A stretch of DNA of 64,000 bases from Methanolobus mangrovi (GCF_031312535.1 NZ_CP133594.1:1488001-1552000), one strand, 5' to 3'; shown: positions 36,982 to 46,688, counted from the first letter of the stretch. Notes: generated from the letters alone by a model not told the origin. A program made the numbers and translations.

Positions 36982-38085
36982 TTAAGCAGTTGATTGCAAA
37001 AATGGCCTATCAAGTATTTTGAATATAATGACACCGGCAATGGAACAAAGAACAGCAAATACCATCGTTTCCTTAAACCCGTATAACTGAAGCATCGCAC
37101 CGCCAAGAATAGCACCAACTATATTGCTTGCAGCTATCACAGAATTAAGAATTCCTGTTGCTGTGGCTTTTTCGTCACTGCGCTCCATTAGTAACTGGCT
37201 GGCACCTACAAAAAGGAATGACCACCCAAATGCAACAAAAACCATACCAGGAATTATGAAGACGTAATTTGGAGACATAAAATATCCAAAAAAGGCCAGT
37301 CCAGACATTATAAAACCCCATTTCATAAGCCACTCATTCCCGAACCTGTCCAACCTTCGCATAATCAAAAATTGCAGGAAGGGATTGATAGCATAGATAA
37401 GCCCTATCCATACACCGGAAGCTCCCAGGAATGTAAGATATAGCGGCAATATGGCCCACACCCCTGCAGCACCAGTATGCCGAACGAATACTGACAGATA
37501 AGTTGCAATGTTTTTCCTAAAAGTTTTGAGTGAAAAATAACTTACTTTCAGGGATGGTTTTTCAACATCTTTAAGTTGCAATGCTGCCAGAAATGAAATA
37601 CAATAAAAAAAAGAAGAAATTATAAAAAGATACTTGATATCCCCAACAAAACCTGCAACCAGAAAACCAGCCATCCAACCCAGTGAACCAAATGAGCTAA
37701 ACTTGCCTATACTTTCTTTTTGATAATATACATATACCGTAAGCGCTGCCGGATAGATGCCCATACAAAAGCCTACCAACGCACGGATAGCAGCAAGTGA
37801 AAGCGTATCATTTGCAAATACTTGCAATAAAAAAGCAATTGCGGACATCAACAGGCCAACGAGAACGATTGGTCGAAGGCGATTTATATCAGCAGCTTTG
37901 CCGAATATAAAGGATGAAACGAACGTAGCAAGACTAAAACATGCTGCAATGACACCTACTTCAAAGAATGAAGCCCCCAGCGACCTGGCAAATATAGGAA
38001 TAAAAATGTTGGACATCATATGAGAGGCATTTGCCAAAAACTGAATAGTATTCACTTTCATAGTAGTATAAGGACCAAAAACCAT
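36982..38085 (-). CDS. Major facilitator superfamily transporter
   Basis: A 367-residue protein with about twelve membrane helices in two halves. The MFS A-motif appears as FGKAADINRLRPIVLVG between helices 2 and 3, and a second, weaker one as MRRLDRFGNEWLMKWG in the C-terminal half. Such archaeal MFS proteins are often annotated as drug or sugar exporters; the substrate cannot be told. It sits between the rps13 operon and truB, so it interrupts a gene string that is usually continuous. Its own promoter region lies above it; no partner is evident. Confidence 0.88.
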   Translation of the reverse strand: MVFGPYTTMKVNTIQFLANASHMMSNIFIPIFARSLGASFFEVGVIAACFSLATFVSSFIFGKAADINRLRPIVLVGLLMSAIAFLLQVFANDTLSLAAIRALVGFCMGIYPAALTVYVYYQKESIGKFSSFGSLGWMAGFLVAGFVGDIKYLFIISSFFYCISFLAALQLKDVEKPSLKVSYFSLKTFRKNIATYLSVFVRHTGAAGVWAILPLYLTFLGASGVWIGLIYAINPFLQFLIMRRLDRFGNEWLMKWGFIMSGLAFFGYFMSPNYVFIIPGMVFVAFGWSFLFVGASQLLMERSDEKATATGILNSVIAASNIVGAILGGAMLQLYGFKETMVFAVLCSIAGVIIFKILDRPFLQSTA

Positions 38086-38224
38086 TCCGGGTATTTTAAG
38101 TTATTGAAAGCATAACCATAGTTAAATTGAACAGGAATAATGAACACATCAGGCACGCATATGCTTAAAGAGAAATTAGAATCAGGCAGTAGCCGTCGAC
38201 ATTAGGTAGTTAAAAAAATACGCA

Positions 38225-38515
38225 TCACTGAAGGTTGTTGAACGTTTGACCAAGGTCCCTTTCTAAACTTTTCAATAATTCTCTTGCCACATGATCAGCT
38301 ATTTTACCAATTAGCGCTTCAGACGGATGCACCTGATCCAACCGACTGTTGCAAAGAGGACATACTACACACTCGGCAAGCGCCATGCTATCATCTACAA
38401 CATTGGAAAATACCACATTAATTTCGCCTTCACACTCAGGACATGTCACCAGCGTGCTCCCATCATCATTGACATCCATGTTTAATTTAATATTGAATAC
38501 TTTTAGATCATCCAT
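38225..38515 (-). CDS. Small zinc-ribbon-like protein
   Basis: A 96-residue protein of unknown family. Two CxxC pairs (CPEC at 25-28 and CPLC at 52-55) with a beta-rich stretch between them suggest a zinc ribbon. The C-terminal ~35 residues (ALIGKIADHVARELLKSLERDLG) are an amphipathic helix. GAGGCGAT three bases before the ATG supports translation. It might be a nucleic-acid-binding or protein-contact module. It sits between tRNA-Ser and the MFS gene. Confidence 0.72.
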   Translation of the reverse strand: MDDLKVFNIKLNMDVNDDGSTLVTCPECEGEINVVFSNVVDDSMALAECVVCPLCNSRLDQVHPSEALIGKIADHVARELLKSLERDLGQTFNNLQ

Positions 38516-38635
38516 TATATCGCCTCATTCTTCCAAACTTGTGGAGTAGTTTTCCAGTAATACCTAATTAAAGTGGTCCAAAGTAAAAAATCAAATTATA
38601 CATTGAATGACAAATAGATGTTAAAAAAAAAGTTA

Positions 38636-38722
38636 TGGCGCCGAGAGGGGGATTCGAACTCCCGAGGGGCGGATGCCCCACAAGCTTTCCAGGCTTGCGC
38701 CCTACCGCTAGACTATCTCGGC
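38636..38722 (-). tRNA. tRNA-Ser (anticodon GGA)
   Basis: Transcript GCCGAGA...TCTCGGCGCCA: perfect acceptor, discriminator G (usual for serine) and encoded CCA. The anticodon loop CTGGAAA within CAAGC/GCTTG gives GGA. The long variable arm GGGGC-ATCC-GCCCC marks class II. The T-stem is GGGAG/CCCCC, with an A-C mismatch at 52-62. It lies eight bases after truB and is probably on its transcript. Confidence 0.97.
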
Positions 38723-38730
38723 ACACGTAT

Positions 38731-39741
38731 TCAATCTGTTTTTGGTGGCTTGCTGTGCCAACCTTGCGCATAAGTGCCAGCATCCATTATTACTCTTTCG
38801 GTCGTAGCTACGATTCCATGCTTCTTTTCAAGCATTTCAGCAGTATCCATAAGAGAAGTACATAACGCTACAGCCTCACCTTTTAAGGTGAAAAGACAAA
38901 TATCATCACCTTTTGCAATATTTTTGTCAAGACTTAATATACCAGGCACTGCTATTGCGGCACCCCTGCATACCGCATCCACCGCACTATCACGAATAAT
39001 AATTTTTGGCAGATGGGAAAGACCTTCTTCCATAGGCCTGACAACCTCGCGTAAGAATGATTCGTCGCCATCCTCTTTCCAGAAAACATAGGCATCCTTC
39101 AGCTCATGGAGAGTCACAAGAGTATCCTCCCTGAAAGGACCAGTCTTAGTCCTGCGAAGTTCCTGCATGTGAGCACCGCAGCCCAGTGCAACACCAATGT
39201 CATGACATAACTTACGCATATAGGTACCAGCTTCGCAGCCAACTCTCATGAGAACTGATTTCTCTTTTACATCCAGAACTTCAAGATAATAGATATTTCT
39301 CACACGAACTGCACGTTTTACAGCAGAAATAATTGGCGGCATTTGAAAAATAGGCCCCGTGAACTGCCTGCAAACCCTGATAACCTTTTTTTCAGGGACG
39401 AACTCATGCAGAGTCATAAGGCAAATATACTCTTTCCCCGACAATCGAAGAGCTGCAACGGTCTTAGTTGCCCTGCCAAGCATAATTGGAAGTACACCAG
39501 TCACCACAGGATCCAATGAACCTGAATGACCTGCCTTACCCAGCTCAAGGATATCTTTGACCCAGGCCGTAACTTCATGACTTGTGGGACCTGCAGATTT
39601 GTCTAGATTGACAACACCCATTTCCAAATGCTGTCTGATTGGACGTTCATAAGGAGAACAGCCATAAAATGGGCTGGTTTTTGCTTCTGCTTTATGCACC
39701 AATTCACGTTTATATTCCGAAGGTAAGATACCAGAATTCAT
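38731..39741 (-). CDS. truB: tRNA/rRNA pseudouridine synthase TruB/Cbf5
   Basis: The 336-residue archaeal Cbf5, catalytic subunit of H/ACA RNPs and able to make tRNA pseudouridine 55. The N-terminal half holds NLDKSAGPTSHEV and the catalytic-aspartate motif AGHSGSLDPVVTGVLP; GTYMRKLCHDIG is another TruB signature. The C-terminal PUA domain includes AVCRGAAIAVPGIL and ERVIMDAGTYAQGWHSKPP near the end. The ATG is preferred over a TTG four codons earlier because a G-rich GGCGGGT lies upstream. It follows cmk at 14 bases, last protein gene of the secY unit. Confidence 0.95.
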   Translation of the reverse strand: MNSGILPSEYKRELVHKAEAKTSPFYGCSPYERPIRQHLEMGVVNLDKSAGPTSHEVTAWVKDILELGKAGHSGSLDPVVTGVLPIMLGRATKTVAALRLSGKEYICLMTLHEFVPEKKVIRVCRQFTGPIFQMPPIISAVKRAVRVRNIYYLEVLDVKEKSVLMRVGCEAGTYMRKLCHDIGVALGCGAHMQELRRTKTGPFREDTLVTLHELKDAYVFWKEDGDESFLREVVRPMEEGLSHLPKIIIRDSAVDAVCRGAAIAVPGILSLDKNIAKGDDICLFTLKGEAVALCTSLMDTAEMLEKKHGIVATTERVIMDAGTYAQGWHSKPPKTD

Positions 39742-39755
39742 AGAACCCGCCAAAA

Positions 39756-40283
39756 TTAGAAGTTAAAAGTATGATCGATAGCACAGGAAATAATATCAGC
39801 TATCTGGAATTGATCCCACTTTCTGGAATCGATCACAAGATCGTAAACAGAAAGATCGTTAATATCAATATTATATATTGTTTTATACCGGATTGCTTCC
39901 GATGCCTCACGTTCGATAGTTTCGTTGAGCTTGTCTTCAAAAGAACCGCTTTCCCTGCTGACAATTCTCTTCACACGAACATCAACTGAAGCTTTTATCC
40001 AGACCTTCATGGCCTTTTCAGCCATATGACCTGCAAGCCTTCCTTCAAGAATAATATTATCGCGAGTGTTGGCAATTTCTTTCTGACGCTCATCGATCTC
40101 AAGATCAATACTATCATCTGATTCGGCAAGTGCACCAAACTCTGCCAAACTCATACCATACTCTTTTGCAAGGGAACGGAAAACCTCCCCCGCAGATATC
40201 ATTTCAAGACCATATTTCTCAGAAAGTAACCGGGATACAGTGGTAGTACCACTTCCCGGAAGACCACTAATAGTCACTAACAC
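39756..40283 (-). CDS. cmk: Cytidylate kinase
   Basis: Phosphorylates CMP and dCMP with ATP. The 175-residue archaeal enzyme begins LVTISGLPGSGTTTVSRLL, the P-loop, followed by the NMP-binding stretch MISAGEVFRSLAKE, RLAGHMAEKAM and the lid KRIVSRESGSFE. The GTG start is chosen because GGTGGAG lies five bases upstream, it follows the DUF106 stop by one base, and it gives the usual N-terminus. Typical gene order secY-adk-DUF106-cmk-truB. Confidence 0.95.
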   Translation of the reverse strand: MLVTISGLPGSGTTTVSRLLSEKYGLEMISAGEVFRSLAKEYGMSLAEFGALAESDDSIDLEIDERQKEIANTRDNIILEGRLAGHMAEKAMKVWIKASVDVRVKRIVSRESGSFEDKLNETIEREASEAIRYKTIYNIDINDLSVYDLVIDSRKWDQFQIADIISCAIDHTFNF

Positions 40284-40284
40284 T

Positions 40285-40905
40285 TTATACTCCACCGACA
40301 TCCAGAGCCTTTCTTATAAGCTGACTTACAGCCAGTGAGGCAATGAAATACCAGAAGATCCAATACTGGAAAGGACCAAATACAGTATCAGTTAGTATTT
40401 GCTGTCCCCAGAATGGAAACACAAATGAAGCAGCCTCATGACTTTTGATGTAATAATAAGCCCACATGAACAATGGCAAGGAGATTATACTGATGTATGC
40501 CATTGGCTTGAACTGCTGCTTTGACATCTCCATCTGATCCTGCATCATCTTTGAGCGCTCTTCTTCCATCTTCTTCATAAGAGCAGTGTTATTGGAAAGC
40601 TGGGCTTCCCTGAACTCTTTCTGGAATACTTTCATCTTTTCCTGAGTGTTACGCATCAGATCCCAATCAATTGTATATTTCTGAATGAGTGATGCGTAAA
40701 GCGCAGTAATTGACGCCATAATGAACAGGACTATATGAAAATTACTTGCTCCAAGTATTGTCACTACCGGGTCCATAATAATACTTACAGACTTGCCCAG
40801 AGAGTCTCTGAAGTCCTGTCCGAGTATCATGATTCCCAGCATAAGGGAAATACCGAAAGCCAACAAAAATTTATCCAGCTGTTTCTTAAATGATTGTGTA
40901 ACCAA
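40285..40905 (-). CDS. DUF106 membrane protein of the Oxa1/EMC3 superfamily
   Basis: A 206-residue membrane protein with three main hydrophobic helices and a cytoplasmic coiled coil between the first and second (MRNTQEKMKVFQKEFREAQLS and MKKMEEERSKMMQDQMEM). DUF106 proteins are archaeal relatives of Oxa1, YidC, EMC3 and TMCO1 and are thought to insert membrane proteins. The position next to secY and adk is conserved in euryarchaea and fits that role. It ends one base before cmk. Confidence 0.92.
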   Translation of the reverse strand: MVTQSFKKQLDKFLLAFGISLMLGIMILGQDFRDSLGKSVSIIMDPVVTILGASNFHIVLFIMASITALYASLIQKYTIDWDLMRNTQEKMKVFQKEFREAQLSNNTALMKKMEEERSKMMQDQMEMSKQQFKPMAYISIISLPLFMWAYYYIKSHEAASFVFPFWGQQILTDTVFGPFQYWIFWYFIASLAVSQLIRKALDVGGV

Positions 40906-40930
40906 GGAGATAGCCTCTTTTGACTTGGGT

Positions 40931-41578
40931 TTATTTATATTGATCCATTATCCTGGAAATGTCAGCAAGGACAGAATCTACAGATCCTGCGCCATTCACA
41001 TTTACAAGAAGTCCGGCATTGTCATAATAATCGATCAATGGTTTTGTCTTATCATTATAGACAGAAAGCCTCTGGCGTATGACCTCTTCCTTATCGTCAT
41101 CCCTCTGGTAAAGTTCACTACCACATGCATTACAAAGTCCTTCCTGTTTAGGAGGATTGAACATCAGATGATAACTTTCACCACAGGCACAACTACGACG
41201 TCCACTGAGCCTTTTAACAAGCTCCTCATCTGTCACTTCAATATTAATGACAGAATCAAGAGGCTTGCTTATTTCGTCAAGGATTTCGTTAAGTGCATCT
41301 GCCTGAGGAATAGTTCGTGGATAACCGTCAAGAAGGTAACCAGTCTTGCAGTCAGGTTCTGTTAATCTGTTTCTGATGAGTCCTATGAGGACCTCATCAG
41401 GGACAAGTTCACCCTTATCCATGTATTCTTTTGCTTTTACCCCAAGCTCAGTCCCATCACGGACATTTGCTCTGAGGATATCCCCTGTGGATATGTGGGG
41501 AATACTATAATGCTTTGATAATTCCTTTGCCTGGGTGCCTTTGCCAGCACCCGGTGGGCCAAATAATGCAATATTCAT
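40931..41578 (-). CDS. adk: Adenylate kinase
   Basis: Interconverts ATP, ADP and AMP. A 215-residue enzyme of the long bacterial type: P-loop FGPPGAGKGTQ, AMP-binding ISTGDILRANV, LDGYPRTIPQA, and a LID with cysteines CACGESYH...CNACG. The first lid pair is CxC instead of the usual CxxC, so metal binding may be altered. The ATG is chosen for AGGTG seven bases upstream. It follows secY by ten bases. Confidence 0.96.
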   Translation of the reverse strand: MNIALFGPPGAGKGTQAKELSKHYSIPHISTGDILRANVRDGTELGVKAKEYMDKGELVPDEVLIGLIRNRLTEPDCKTGYLLDGYPRTIPQADALNEILDEISKPLDSVINIEVTDEELVKRLSGRRSCACGESYHLMFNPPKQEGLCNACGSELYQRDDDKEEVIRQRLSVYNDKTKPLIDYYDNAGLLVNVNGAGSVDSVLADISRIMDQYK

Positions 41579-41588
41579 GATTAACACC

Positions 41589-43067
41589 TTATTCCTGTCC
41601 GAAGAAGGATCTTACCATCGGATGCATCTCCATCATCTGCTCAGATGCTATATCCTCATACAGACGGTATACAATACTTACCGTAAGCAGAAGACCAGTA
41701 CCACCTGCACCTCCAAGGGTACCAAGCAGACTTGCAACAAGTGTCAGAACACCTATGAAAGCACCACCAATGACAGTTACTTTTGGGATGTACCTTAACA
41801 TCACTTTTTCAATACTTCCCACATTCCTTCTGAAACCCGGAATTTGCATACCTGAATTAAAGATCTTCTTAGCTGTGGGTTTTGCACCCATTCCAGTAGT
41901 CTCTATCCAGAACAGAGCAAAGACTATACCTCCTACTATCAGGAAGAAGGCATCGACAAGCACATGCAATCCTATTTGCCACATAGCGGGCACAGGAGCA
42001 CCATAACTTGTAAATGTTTCTCTTACCAGTGAAGGTATCCAGTCATATGGACTGTGGATGGGAGCCAGATAATACATCAGACCATTGATAGGTTTTGAAC
42101 CACTGAATTCACCAAGGAAAGTTATTCCCTTGCCGCTCAACAAAAGACCTACCATCTGGATATTAGCCTGCAATGCCCTTACAAGAATCATTGGCAGGAC
42201 TGATGCGTATATGAGTTTGACAGGGAATTTGCCCCTTGCACCCCTTACTGCACTGTGTGCCAGAGGAATCTCGATACGCGTACTTTCTACATAGACGACA
42301 AGCAGGAAGATAACAATTGTACTTACAAGTGCAAGTATTCCACCACTTACCAGCATGAACATTATACCATCGCCGGAAAAGAGGAAATCTGCTTCCACAT
42401 TTTGCACGATGTATAACCACTTGGGGAAGAAACCCGTTGGTAGACCACTTGAATCTGATGTCCAGTTGAACAAACCGGTCACAATCTGCTGGGAAACTCC
42501 AGCCACGATGAAAAGACCGACACCTGAACCAATACCCCATTTGGAAACTACCTCATCCATAAAGAGTACCAGTGTACCGCCTATGCATATCTGTATAAAG
42601 ATGATAAATGTAATTACTCCCGTACCTACTCCTAAAGTAGCTGCAAGCGCCTGGTCCGGCTGAATGTAGCCGCCAGCGATCTGTGGCAGAGCCTCAAGTA
42701 CGATCATTACAAAAACCATGAACTTCTGTGCGCCCTGGAAGAACGCCTGATCCGATGGATTGGACATGTCGAGCTTAATGACATCAGCACCAACCAATAG
42801 CTGAAGGACAATGGATGCGGTAACAATAGGACCTATACCAAGCAGCATCAAAGAACCCGAAGCTCCGGCAAAAAATGCTCTATAGGACTCGAAAAGATCT
42901 ATCGAATCCGCTGACAATCCAAATAGCGGTACATTAGCAAGTGCGAAATAGAGCACAAGAATTCCAAGTGTCCACATCAGTTTATTTTTAAAGTGAACAT
43001 GCCCCTCCGGACTTGCAACCGCAGGCAATTTATTGAAAATTGGTTCCAAACTATCCTTAAGACTCAT
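41589..43067 (-). CDS. secY: Preprotein translocase subunit SecY
   Basis: The 492-residue core channel of the Sec translocon with ten transmembrane helices. Archaeal signatures are FALANVPLFGLS near the first helix, the plug-like region after it, LGIGPIVTASIVLQLL, the cytoplasmic loop VESTRIEIPLAHSAVRGARG and the C-terminal TGLLLTVSIVYRLYEDIASEQ. The ATG is chosen because GGGTGG lies five bases upstream; an ATG ten codons earlier is upstream of the predicted transcription start. TATA-like elements at about 43108-43115 and 43127-43134 give it its own promoter. Confidence 0.97.
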   Translation of the reverse strand: MSLKDSLEPIFNKLPAVASPEGHVHFKNKLMWTLGILVLYFALANVPLFGLSADSIDLFESYRAFFAGASGSLMLLGIGPIVTASIVLQLLVGADVIKLDMSNPSDQAFFQGAQKFMVFVMIVLEALPQIAGGYIQPDQALAATLGVGTGVITFIIFIQICIGGTLVLFMDEVVSKWGIGSGVGLFIVAGVSQQIVTGLFNWTSDSSGLPTGFFPKWLYIVQNVEADFLFSGDGIMFMLVSGGILALVSTIVIFLLVVYVESTRIEIPLAHSAVRGARGKFPVKLIYASVLPMILVRALQANIQMVGLLLSGKGITFLGEFSGSKPINGLMYYLAPIHSPYDWIPSLVRETFTSYGAPVPAMWQIGLHVLVDAFFLIVGGIVFALFWIETTGMGAKPTAKKIFNSGMQIPGFRRNVGSIEKVMLRYIPKVTVIGGAFIGVLTLVASLLGTLGGAGGTGLLLTVSIVYRLYEDIASEQMMEMHPMVRSFFGQE

Positions 43068-43170
43068 TAATTCCACCCTTTGAATGGAAAAATCCATGCA
43101 ATTATTAGGTTATAAAGTACACCTTAATGGATTTAAACATTAATAAATATGTACCCTTTAATTGCAGTAA

Positions 43171-43206
43171 TATAAAATAAAAGAAGTAATGCCAAATGGC
43201 ATTACT
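43171..43206 (-). terminator. Terminator between rpl15 and secY
   Basis: In transcript sense, AGTAATGCC-ATTT-GGCATTACT is a perfect 9-bp hairpin that includes the rpl15 stop codon and is followed by TCTTTTATTTTA. It divides the ribosomal operon from the secY unit. Confidence 0.7.
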
Positions 43207-43645
43207 CGTCTATCTCAGTGCAAGATCCACCTGCACTTTCGATCTTTTCCTTTGCACTGGCTGAGAATCCAGCCGCTGTTACGGAAAACTTCTTTGAGAC
43301 CTTACCGGCACCAAGTACCTTGTCTATATCAAGAACAGCAAGATCGATGACATATGCGCCATCCTGAAGTTCTGCAAAGCCATCTTCAACAAGCTGATCT
43401 GCAAGTTCATCGAGTTCTCCGACGTTTACGATTGAAACATCGTTTATGACCTTCAATGGACGTGTAAATCCTCTCTGGTGACCACGGAAGTATCCGAGCT
43501 TTAGCGCACGGGTAGCATGATGAGCATTCTCACCACATCTGCCTCGTCCACCACGGTTACCGGCACCACGTCTGTTCTTAGTAGTACCGCCACCACAGGT
43601 GCGTGATCCTCTGAACTTCTTTGTGTTGGTTTTCTTAGATGTCAT
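43202..43645 (-). CDS. rpl15: 50S ribosomal protein uL15
   Basis: A 147-residue 23S rRNA-binding protein. The glycine/arginine-rich N-terminus [19 protein letters not shown] and [15 protein letters not shown] is typical of archaeal L15. Last gene of the long ribosomal operon; its stop codon is inside a terminator hairpin. Confidence 0.97.
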   Translation of the reverse strand: MTSKKTNTKKFRGSRTCGGGTTKNRRGAGNRGGRGRCGENAHHATRALKLGYFRGHQRGFTRPLKVINDVSIVNVGELDELADQLVEDGFAELQDGAYVIDLAVLDIDKVLGAGKVSKKFSVTAAGFSASAKEKIESAGGSCTEIDE

Positions 43646-43649
43646 AGGA

Positions 43650-44111
43650 TTACCTCATTTTCTTCAACAACTTGTTGATGTCCTCACCATGGTTACCCAG
43701 TACACCGCCCTGCTGAACAGTTCTCTTTATACCAGAATGTCCTTTTCTTGGTGGGTGAAGTCTGAAAACAGGCTTTAGTTTAGGAACATCTTTCACTGTT
43801 GTCTCACCGTCACAGATAGCCTGTGCCAATGCCTTGATGGAATCATAGTTTGTGTTCTCAGCTACATACTCTTCAGTAAGTTTTACGTCACCTTCAAGTC
43901 TTCCACGGTTGGTGAGCATCTCTTCAAGAGTAGCGGCATCAATAACACCATATGCCACATAGTCCTTTACCTTCTGAATCATTCCTGCATTGTGAGGATT
44001 GTCGTTAAGGAGGACACAGTGGTTCACTCTGTGAAGACGAAGCATCTTAAGAGTATCCTTAATGGTACCCCTGACATTCACATCTCCACGTACTCTAACC
44101 AAAGCGTACAT
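43650..44111 (-). CDS. rpl30: 50S ribosomal protein uL30
   Basis: A 153-residue archaeal/eukaryotic-type L30, longer than the bacterial form. Starts [20 protein letters not shown] with [12 protein letters not shown], and ends in the archaeal extension [16 protein letters not shown]. Binds 23S rRNA. One base after rps5. Confidence 0.97.
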   Translation of the reverse strand: MYALVRVRGDVNVRGTIKDTLKMLRLHRVNHCVLLNDNPHNAGMIQKVKDYVAYGVIDAATLEEMLTNRGRLEGDVKLTEEYVAENTNYDSIKALAQAICDGETTVKDVPKLKPVFRLHPPRKGHSGIKRTVQQGGVLGNHGEDINKLLKKMR

Positions 44112-44112
44112 T

Positions 44113-44748
44113 TTAATCCTCCTTATTCACTATTTTTGCAGGCACTCTTACTGTACCTGCATTCTGCAATGCTGTGAATGTTGCTTTTGCGAAGTTCAAG
44201 GTTGTCCTTGTAGTACCCTCAGTTCTGGTCCAGACATCTTTGATACCTGCCTTCTCAAGCACTTTTCTTGCAGTGTCTCCTGCAGCAAGACCAAGTCCTC
44301 TTGGTGCTGGCTTTAGTTCGACAACGACACTGCCGACCTTTCCACGTACCTCGGAAGGTACTGTGTGTTCAAGTCCGCATGCACATTCCCATGAACCGCA
44401 TCCACGCTTTACTTTAATTATATTGATCTTAGCATTGCTGATAGCTTTCCTGATTGCTGGTCCTACCTGAACGTCCTTTGCCTGTCCGAGACCGACAAAA
44501 CCGTTTCCATTACCAACAATAACAGTTGCTCTGAACTTTACACGACGTCCAGAGTCAGTCATCCTCTGGACCATGTTGATATCAAGAACCTCATCCTCAA
44601 GATCAGGTAACAGAATATCGACTATATTGGATTCCCTTATAGGAAGACCTGACTCGATCGCCTCGTCCATGGAAGTGATCTGCCCTTCTTGAACGAGTTT
44701 TCCAAGCCTTGTCTGTGGAACCCATTCCTCTTCATATTGATATGCCAT
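44113..44748 (-). CDS. rps5: 30S ribosomal protein uS5
   Basis: A 211-residue protein at the mRNA entry site, affecting decoding accuracy. Has the dsRBD-like [19 protein letters not shown] and the conserved [19 protein letters not shown]. The archaeal N-terminal extension [19 protein letters not shown] is present. Confidence 0.98.
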   Translation of the reverse strand: MAYQYEEEWVPQTRLGKLVQEGQITSMDEAIESGLPIRESNIVDILLPDLEDEVLDINMVQRMTDSGRRVKFRATVIVGNGNGFVGLGQAKDVQVGPAIRKAISNAKINIIKVKRGCGSWECACGLEHTVPSEVRGKVGSVVVELKPAPRGLGLAAGDTARKVLEKAGIKDVWTRTEGTTRTTLNFAKATFTALQNAGTVRVPAKIVNKED

Positions 44749-44756
44749 GTAATCAC

Positions 44757-45278
44757 CTAGTTGAACTCAGCAGAGATCTTTGCCTTAACTGTATCGAACA
44801 GTTCAGGCAGATTTGAGCCTTCCATGTACTCTGCTACGTGTTCTCCTCTTACTCTCTCATCTGAAGGAAGAACAGATGAGTCATGAGGAATCTCAAATCC
44901 TGAATCTACGATGCCTTTCAAGGTTGCATACACACGTGATCCGGATGATGATGCCTGGAGTCCTATATCAAGAACGCCGTAATCAAGTCCTTTGCTTAGT
45001 GCCCTGTAACCGAACAACAGACCGGTGAGGTACGCAGCTGTTGTGTTACCAGTAGATGCCTCGTATCCATACTTTTTAAGTTCTGTTGAAATTGCAGATG
45101 AAAGGGTTACATCCCCTTCTGGTTTTGGAGCTACAAGCTGAATCTGCATGTGCCTTGAACTCTTGCGTACTACCACACGGTCTTCCTTTGAAAGGAGTAA
45201 CCTGAGTCTCTGGTGGTAATCAGTACGCCCTTCTCTTCGTCGCCTGAAAGCGACTTTATATCTGGGTCCTGTTGCCAT
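44757..45278 (-). CDS. rpl18: 50S ribosomal protein uL18
   Basis: A 173-residue 5S rRNA-binding protein. Starts [20 protein letters not shown], the archaeal form, with [19 protein letters not shown] and [19 protein letters not shown]. Two bases separate it from rpl19e. Confidence 0.97.
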   Translation of the reverse strand: MATGPRYKVAFRRRREGRTDYHQRLRLLLSKEDRVVVRKSSRHMQIQLVAPKPEGDVTLSSAISTELKKYGYEASTGNTTAAYLTGLLFGYRALSKGLDYGVLDIGLQASSSGSRVYATLKGIVDSGFEIPHDSSVLPSDERVRGEHVAEYMEGSNLPELFDTVKAKISAEFN

Positions 45279-45280
45279 GA

Positions 45281-45739
45281 TTATTCCTCGTGCTTTATTA
45301 GCTTCTCTGACTCAAGGTGTGCCTTAAGGTGAGCTACACTGCGGTATTCTCCACCCTTTGCCTTACGGTAAACCTTACAGTAAGTAGACCTGTCCAATGA
45401 ACCATCTTCACGCATCTGTTTAAGTTCCTTCCTGAGAGCACGGATCTTTTTCATCCACTGCTCTTTACGAGGGTTACGTGCGCCTTTCTTACCTTTCCTC
45501 TTACCTTGTCCCTTGCGGTGACCATACTTGCGCTTGATATCTCTTATTCTTGCACGACCACGGCTTACACCTTTAACAGGAACAGCTTTGATACTGCCAG
45601 CTGCGACGAGCTCACGGATATCAGCTCTTGTAATAGCTACTGCGATTTCTGCTGATGCTTCAGGATCTAACCAGACCCTGTGAACACCACAATCCAATAC
45701 CTGAGAAGCAATTCTCTTCTGGTTTGTAAGATCTGTCAC
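45281..45739 (-). CDS. rpl19e: 50S ribosomal protein eL19
   Basis: A 152-residue archaeal/eukaryotic protein without a bacterial counterpart. Starts [18 protein letters not shown] and holds the very basic [20 protein letters not shown]. The GTG is chosen because GAGGTG lies six bases upstream and it follows the rpl32e stop by one base; the longer frame overlaps rpl32e by 120 bases. Confidence 0.96.
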   Translation of the reverse strand: MTDLTNQKRIASQVLDCGVHRVWLDPEASAEIAVAITRADIRELVAAGSIKAVPVKGVSRGRARIRDIKRKYGHRKGQGKRKGKKGARNPRKEQWMKKIRALRKELKQMREDGSLDRSTYCKVYRKAKGGEYRSVAHLKAHLESEKLIKHEE

Positions 45740-45740
45740 C

Positions 45741-46130
45741 TTACTCACCTCTTGTTGGGTTGAGGATCTTGATAGAAAGCTCTGCAGCTTTTGCCTCAAT
45801 GATTGCCTTCTTTCTTCCGCCAACCTTTGCAGATATCCTGATAGCTTCCTCAGTTGCATTTACAGAGTCAAGCTGTCCAACTGTGAATACAAGAACCTCT
45901 GAATATCCGGAGGGATGTAGACCTTTTACAGCGGCTGGACTTCCATAACCTACCTGAGCAAGAGCACCCTTACCTTTTATGTGCTGACGCTGTTTACCCT
46001 GAAGACCTCTTGGACGCCTCCAGTTGGAATCCAGACGCTTGTACTTGTGGCTGTCTGTCCTCTTGAAATCAGGTTTTTTGTGCTTCTGGATTTTCCTTAC
46101 CTTAAAAAGGCGTTTAATTTTATCATCCAT
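45741..46130 (-). CDS. rpl32e: 50S ribosomal protein eL32
   Basis: A 129-residue archaeal/eukaryotic protein. The core [20 protein letters not shown] is followed by [18 protein letters not shown] and [15 protein letters not shown], the usual eL32 signature. Nine bases after rpl6. Confidence 0.97.
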   Translation of the reverse strand: MDDKIKRLFKVRKIQKHKKPDFKRTDSHKYKRLDSNWRRPRGLQGKQRQHIKGKGALAQVGYGSPAAVKGLHPSGYSEVLVFTVGQLDSVNATEEAIRISAKVGGRKKAIIEAKAAELSIKILNPTRGE

Positions 46131-46139
46131 TCAAATCAC

Positions 46140-46673
46140 CTACACTATCTTCTCCACAGTATATATTCCGTCCTGGAATACACGCGGGTCGAATCTCTTG
46201 ATCCTTGTTGCCTGCTCAATGTTAGCTGCAGTCTGTCCAACATCCTCTTTGTCGATGCCTGTGACAATAACTTCATCAGCCGAGGTCTTGACAGCAGTCA
46301 TACCAAGGATATTCGCTGACCTTGGCTTTTTCTCTCCAAGGAAATTGCTGATCATTAACTTCTTCCCATCAACCTTTAGTTGCATAGGGAAGTGAGCGTA
46401 AACGACCTTCATGCGATATTCGAATCCCTCTGAAACACCTTTAATCATGTTTCTAACATGTGATGCAAAGGTTCCGACCATTGCTTTCTGAGACTTCTTG
46501 GAAACACTTGAGTCTACAATGACCTGTGAATCTACAATCTCGATCTTGATGCCTGGGTACCAGAAAGTTCTTTCGTTTTTGCCTTTTGGTCCTGATGTTG
46601 TCAGGAGCTGGCCCACGAACGTAACAGTCACACCGTCAGGGATAGGGATTATTTTCTTTATTTCTTTTGCCAT
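46140..46673 (-). CDS. rpl6: 50S ribosomal protein uL6
   Basis: A 177-residue protein near the factor-binding site, with two similar beta domains. [21 protein letters not shown] marks the first and [20 protein letters not shown] the second. In the archaeal order rps8-rpl6-rpl32e. Confidence 0.97.
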   Translation of the reverse strand: MAKEIKKIIPIPDGVTVTFVGQLLTTSGPKGKNERTFWYPGIKIEIVDSQVIVDSSVSKKSQKAMVGTFASHVRNMIKGVSEGFEYRMKVVYAHFPMQLKVDGKKLMISNFLGEKKPRSANILGMTAVKTSADEVIVTGIDKEDVGQTAANIEQATRIKRFDPRVFQDGIYTVEKIV

Positions 46674-46688
46674 GTGACATCACATCCA

